Below are positions 59,421 through 64,000 of a DNA stretch of 64,000 bases, in pieces. A model generated the notes under the pieces. The model ran no database searches and was not told the origin of the DNA. It was given only the letters and a program-made list of their open reading frames with translations. The translations under genes were made by a program, and so were the position numbers. Origin of the DNA: Pseudooceanicola marinus (lineage in GTDB: Bacteria > Pseudomonadota > Alphaproteobacteria > Rhodobacterales > Rhodobacteraceae); the NCBI RefSeq assembly GCF_002786295.1, contig NZ_PGTC01000010.1, forward strand, positions 496,001 to 560,000, read 5' to 3'. Every line of letters starts with the position of its first letter. Positions within the stretch are counted from its first letter, which is position 1.

Positions 59421-61799
59421 GTGAAGAAGACATTGGGCGCACCTCTCTTCCTGGGGCTGGCGGGGCTTCAGCTCCTCGCGGTGCTGGCCATCGTGTTTTC
59501 CTCCTACATCACCTCCGAAGGGGTGCTGATGTTCCACGCCCGCAACTTGCTGCGTAATGTCGGGCTGAACACGATGGAGCATTCGCGCGGCTTCCTCAAA
59601 CCGGCGCACGACGCGGCCGAGCTGGCGGTGCGCCTGGCGCAGAACCGCATCGTGGCCAGCGACGATCCCGACCGGCTGGAACAGCTGCTGTTCCAGCAGT
59701 TGCAACTGACCACCCAGGCCTCGGGCATGTATTTTGGCGCCGCCGACGGCAGCTTCGTCTTCGTCATGCGCGATCCGGGCACGGAACTCTTTCGGACGAA
59801 GTTCATCACCTACGACGACAGCGGCAACCGCGAAACCCGGCTGATCTGGCGCACGGAGGACTTCAATCCCGTGCGCGAGGTGAAGGATCCGACCGACACC
59901 TATGATCCGCGCAACCGGAGCTGGTTCACGGGCGCGTCCGAGACCGGCGGGATGACCTGGGCCGACCCCTACATCTTCTTTTCCTCCCGCCAGCCCGGCA
60001 TCACCCTGGCCGCGCCCGTCTTCAGCGAGGCGGACAGTGTCGGTGGCGTCATCGGCGTGGACATCGAGATCGACGAGATCTCGGACTTCCTGATGCGGCT
60101 GAAGATCGGGCGCTCGGGCCGGGCAGTGATCATCAACCGCAACGGCGACGTGATCGCGGGGCAGGCCCCCGACCTACTGAAGACCACCGCGGCCGACGGC
60201 AGTCTGCGTTTCGTCAAGATCGACGAGTTTGGCGACCCGATCGCGCGGCAGGCCTTCGCGCCGCTCTTCGCCGGGGGCACGGGGGATGTGACCGAGGAGG
60301 TCACGACGACCTTTACCCACGACGGAAGGCGTTTCGTTGCGCTGGCCATGCCTATCCTCTCGGAGGCGCTGCCCTGGACCATCGGCGTCTATGCCCCCGA
60401 GGACGACTTCATCGCCGAGATCAAGCAGAACCGCCTGATCAACATCTGGATCGCCGTGGCGGTGGCCGCCGTGACCGGGGGGATCGGCCTGGCGCTGGCC
60501 AACTCGATCCACCGCCCCGTGCGCGCCTTCGCCGTGCGGTCCGCCCTGATCAACCAGGGCGAGGTTGACCCGGACGAGCCCGCGCCGCGCACCTACCGTG
60601 AGCTGGAAGCGGTCAATGACGCGCTGATGACCCAGATCGCCGCCCGGCGCCGCGCCGAGCGCGAATACGGGCTGACCTTCGAGATGTCCTCGCGCGGGAT
60701 GGCGCAGATCGAACCGGGCACCGGGCGCTTCATCCGGGTCAACAATCGCCTGTGCGACATCACCGGCTACGACGCCGGCCAGCTGACCTCGAAGACCCTG
60801 TCGGAGCTCGTCCTGCCCTCGGATCGCAACGCGCTGCCGCGGGACGAGGCCATGGCGGAAAGCGATTTCTCCACCAACCAGGAGCTGCGCCTGCGCCGCG
60901 CCGACGGCGTGGTGATCTGGGTGCGGCTGAACGCGATCATGATCCGCGACGGGTCCGGCGCCGCGCTGCATGCGGTGATGACGCTGGAGGACGTGACCCT
61001 GGCGCATGAGAAGGAAAGCGAGATCGTCGAGCTGAACCGCGAGATGACGCTGCTGGCGCGGGACAACACCATGGGACAGCTGGCCGCCGGCCTGGCGCAT
61101 GAGCTGAACCAGCCGCTGGCGGTCATCGCGCAGAACGCGGGCACCGCGCTTTACATGCTGCAGAAACAGCCCGGTGTGGCGCCGGAGCTGGTCGAGGCGA
61201 TGTTCGAGGTCGAGGGCCAGGCCCTGCGCGCCGGCGAGATCATCAACGCCCTGCGCGGCTTGATCCACAATGATGGCAGCGCCTCGGCGCCCTTCGCGCT
61301 TGGCCCGCTTCTGGATCAGGTCCAGCGGCTGGTGCAGCACGAGGCGGGGGAGGCCGGGGTGCGCCTGATCGCGCAGGATGCCGCCGGCATCGAGGTGCGC
61401 GCGCACAGGGTGCAGATCGCCCAGGTGCTGGTGAACCTGCTGACCAACGCGATTGAGGCCTTCGCCCAGGCCGATCCCGCCACTCTGCCCCTGCCGAACG
61501 ACCGCCAGGTGCGCATCACCCTGGCGGGGGGGGCGGGCCAGCTGACCCTGGGCGTGGTCGACAACGGGCCGGGCGTCGGGCAGGGGGTGCAGCTGTTCAC
61601 CCAGTTCGAGACGACGAAACCCGACGGCCTGGGCCTGGGGCTGTCGATCTGCCGTTCCATCGTGCGGGCCAATGGCGGCAAGCTCTGGCATGAACCCGTG
61701 CCGGATGGCGGTGCGGCCTTCTACCTGACACTGCCGCTGGCCGAGGCCGCTGGCACCGACGGCGACGACGCCGAGACCACAAAGGAGAGCCCAGAATGA
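59421..61799 (+). CDS. Cache/PAS sensor histidine kinase
   Basis: A 792-residue membrane sensor kinase: helix 1 (about residues 8-28), a periplasmic double-Cache-type sensor (about 35-335, with YDPRNRSWFTGASETGGMTWADPYIFFSSRQPGITLAAPV, GGVIGVDIEIDEISDFL and DGRRFVALAMPI), helix 2 (NIWIAVAVAAVTGGIGLALAN, about 338-360), a PAS domain (EMSSRGMAQIEPGTGRFIRVNN, about 412-530), HisKA with AAGLAHELNQPLAVIAQNAGT (phospho-His near 559) and HATPase (LLTNAIEAF, VVDNGPGVG, GLGLGLSICRSIV). Start is GTG 59421; the open frame upstream crosses folP and is not protein-like. Stimulus unknown; Cache sensors bind small carboxylates or amino acids. Confidence 0.9.
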   Translation: MKKTLGAPLFLGLAGLQLLAVLAIVFSSYITSEGVLMFHARNLLRNVGLNTMEHSRGFLKPAHDAAELAVRLAQNRIVASDDPDRLEQLLFQQLQLTTQASGMYFGAADGSFVFVMRDPGTELFRTKFITYDDSGNRETRLIWRTEDFNPVREVKDPTDTYDPRNRSWFTGASETGGMTWADPYIFFSSRQPGITLAAPVFSEADSVGGVIGVDIEIDEISDFLMRLKIGRSGRAVIINRNGDVIAGQAPDLLKTTAADGSLRFVKIDEFGDPIARQAFAPLFAGGTGDVTEEVTTTFTHDGRRFVALAMPILSEALPWTIGVYAPEDDFIAEIKQNRLINIWIAVAVAAVTGGIGLALANSIHRPVRAFAVRSALINQGEVDPDEPAPRTYRELEAVNDALMTQIAARRRAEREYGLTFEMSSRGMAQIEPGTGRFIRVNNRLCDITGYDAGQLTSKTLSELVLPSDRNALPRDEAMAESDFSTNQELRLRRADGVVIWVRLNAIMIRDGSGAALHAVMTLEDVTLAHEKESEIVELNREMTLLARDNTMGQLAAGLAHELNQPLAVIAQNAGTALYMLQKQPGVAPELVEAMFEVEGQALRAGEIINALRGLIHNDGSASAPFALGPLLDQVQRLVQHEAGEAGVRLIAQDAAGIEVRAHRVQIAQVLVNLLTNAIEAFAQADPATLPLPNDRQVRITLAGGAGQLTLGVVDNGPGVGQGVQLFTQFETTKPDGLGLGLSICRSIVRANGGKLWHEPVPDGGAAFYLTLPLAEAAGTDGDDAETTKESPE

Positions 61800-62581
61800 T
61801 GCGGCGAACGCCAATCGGGGTGCCGAACCCCCGCCTGCTCTCCCCGGCCGGGACGCGCCAGCCGGGCAACGGGCACTGCACCTCTGCAAGTGGGGGCGAT
61901 GCCGCCGCCGCCGACAATGGGCGGGAGGAGGCCGATTTCACTGTCTACCTCGTGGACGATGACCCGGATGTCCGCCGGGCGCTGTCGCGGGCGATTTCGA
62001 CCCGCGGTCTGGCGGTCAGCACTTTTGACCGCGCCGAGGCCTTCCTGCAGGCTTTCGATCCCGCGCGCCCGGGCTGCCTGATCCTGGATTACGGGCTGCC
62101 CGGCATGTCGGGGCTCGACCTGCAGGCGCAGGTGGTCGATCAGGGACACCCCCTGCCGATCATCTTCATCACCGGCCATGGCGGCGTGGGCGAGGCGGTG
62201 CAGGCGATCCGCGGCGGGGCCATCGACTTTCTCGAAAAGCCCTTCCGTCAGGACCGTCTGATCGAACGGATTCAGGCCGCCCGCGGGGTCGCGGCCGAGA
62301 TGGCTGCGGCCCGAGCCCAGCAATCCGAACTGACCGCGCGCCTGCGCCGCCTGACCCCCCGCGAGGCGGAGATCGTGCGGCACATGCTCGACACGCCGGC
62401 CGAGATCTCCTCGAAGGAAGTCGGCCGGCATCTCGACATCTCGCCGCGCACCGTGGACCACCACCGCGCCCGGATCCTGGAAAAACTGGAAGTCGCCTCG
62501 GTGATCGAGATCTTCGGCCTGGTGGCGGAACTGCCCCGCGACATGGTTGGCGACTTGCTGAGCAGCCTGATCGCGGAGTGA
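61796..62581 (+). CDS. FixJ/NarL-type response regulator
   Basis: A 261-residue response regulator: an N-terminal low-complexity extension of about 45 residues, a receiver domain (VYLVDDDPDVRRALSRAIST, phospho-Asp near residue 98 in LILDYGLPGMSG, Thr/Lys blocks IIFITGHGG and FLEKPFRQD) and a LuxR-type helix-turn-helix (LTPREAEIVRHMLDTPAEISSKEVGRHLDISPRTVDHHRARILEKL, about 185-230). It overlaps the kinase gene by four bases (ATGA), so they form a pair. The class (FixJ/AgmR-like) commonly activates catabolic promoters through an upstream palindrome such as the one seen here. Confidence 0.93.
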   Translation: MMRRTPIGVPNPRLLSPAGTRQPGNGHCTSASGGDAAAADNGREEADFTVYLVDDDPDVRRALSRAISTRGLAVSTFDRAEAFLQAFDPARPGCLILDYGLPGMSGLDLQAQVVDQGHPLPIIFITGHGGVGEAVQAIRGGAIDFLEKPFRQDRLIERIQAARGVAAEMAAARAQQSELTARLRRLTPREAEIVRHMLDTPAEISSKEVGRHLDISPRTVDHHRARILEKLEVASVIEIFGLVAELPRDMVGDLLSSLIAE

Positions 62582-62642
62582 GTTGCCCGGCAGGGGCGGC
62601 CTGTCTCCCGGTGCCTCCGGCGAACGCCAGGGCACCAAAGGA

Positions 62643-62668
62643 AAAGGCCCCGCATCTGCGGGGCCTTT
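62643..62668. terminator. Bidirectional terminator between the regulator gene and ilvC
   Basis: 11-bp stem AAAGGCCCCGC/GCGGGGCCTTT with a 4-base loop; T-rich exits on both strands. Confidence 0.9.
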
Positions 62669-62698
62669 CCGTTTCGTCCGATCTGGGCAGGGCCCGGA

Positions 62699-63841
<1,143 letters not shown>

Positions 63842-63865
63842 TCAGAGTCTCCAGGTGAATAGATC

Positions 63866-64000
63866 ATGCTTGATGATGCCGACCGGCGTATCCTGCGCCA
63901 GATGCAGGCCGATCCCGGCGCTTCAAGCGCGCAGATCGCCGAGCGGGCCGGGCTGACCTCGGCCACCTGCTGGCGGCGGATCGAGAGGATGCAGGCGGCG
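63866..64000 (+). CDS. Lrp/AsnC family regulator (3' end outside window)
   Basis: First 45 residues only: MLDDADRRILRQMQADPGAS followed by AQIAERAGLTSATCWRRIERMQ, the typical N-terminal helix-turn-helix of Lrp/AsnC proteins (A-[DE]-x-[VI]-GLS-x-x-x-x-x-R-I-x-R-L pattern). The effector (RAM) domain lies beyond the window. It is divergent from ilvC by 144 bases. Confidence 0.85.
   Translation, partial: MLDDADRRILRQMQADPGASSAQIAERAGLTSATCWRRIERMQAA

Noticed and set aside
59233-59424. 63-residue ORF before the kinase gene
   Set aside because: It ends on the GTGA of the kinase start, which is attractive, but its composition is typical of random GC-rich DNA and there is no good ribosome-binding site. 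Mentioned as a possible leader peptide only.

Overview
The window is chromosomal DNA of a high-GC alphaproteobacterium, most likely a Rhodobacteraceae (Roseobacter/Paracoccus-like) species. The evidence is the strong G/C bias at third codon positions, the ATGA-coupled operons, a SAM-II riboswitch before metZ, FolE2-type GTP cyclohydrolase, a ureDABCEFG cluster with extra small genes, a DUF1127 protein, and several tripartite uptake systems (one TTT and one TRAP). I saw no rRNA, tRNA, CRISPR array, insertion sequence or prophage.

Layout. 1-7.8 kb: the end of an L-serine dehydratase gene, xseA, an AlkB-type hydroxylase with a small secreted protein, ftsY, an MgtC-like protein, a DMT transporter and YciB. 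7.9-14.4 kb: a secreted phosphatase behind a perfect Pho box, an acetyl/succinyl-CoA transferase, and a minus-strand group (flavin monooxygenase-like, GST, alpha/beta hydrolase). 14.5-17.1 kb: a SAM-II riboswitch with terminator controlling metZ, then folE2. 17.2-26.2 kb: the urease locus ureD-ureA-(36-aa ORF)-ureB-(Ala/Lys/Pro-rich protein)-ureC-(secreted protein)-DUF1127-ureE-ureF-ureG, followed closely by trkH. 26.5-37 kb: a peptidoglycan-binding protein with an apparently dead trypsin fold, glyQ and glyS separated by two unrelated genes, a divergent PPDK-like enzyme and a SleB-like hydrolase.

37-41 kb: a ureidoglycolate-lyase-like gene coupled to hydantoinase/oxoprolinase A and B subunits, suggesting purine or hydantoin nitrogen salvage that could feed urea or ammonia metabolism together with urease. 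41-46.6 kb: a TctCBA carboxylate transporter with a DadA-like oxidase and a divergent LysR regulator. 46.6-56.6 kb: an IclR-regulated TRAP transporter, a glutamine-synthetase-like ligase, a CHMI-like tautomerase, a Rieske oxygenase split over two genes plus an unknown coupled protein, then an FprA-type reductase and a flavodoxin. This reads as a catabolic island for an unidentified amine or aromatic acid and is the most novel part of the window. 56.8-58.8 kb: folB (with an unusual C-terminal domain) and folP. 59.4-62.6 kb: a Cache/PAS histidine kinase and FixJ/NarL-type regulator. 62.7-64 kb: ilvC, divergent from a truncated Lrp/AsnC regulator gene.

Two themes recur. First, GC-rich stem-loops lie between the binding-protein gene and the permease genes in both uptake operons. 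Second, several enzymes look like family members that lost their signature residues: the trypsin-like protein, the PPDK paralogue, the hydantoinase A subunit, and the oxygenase alpha subunit without Rieske ligands.
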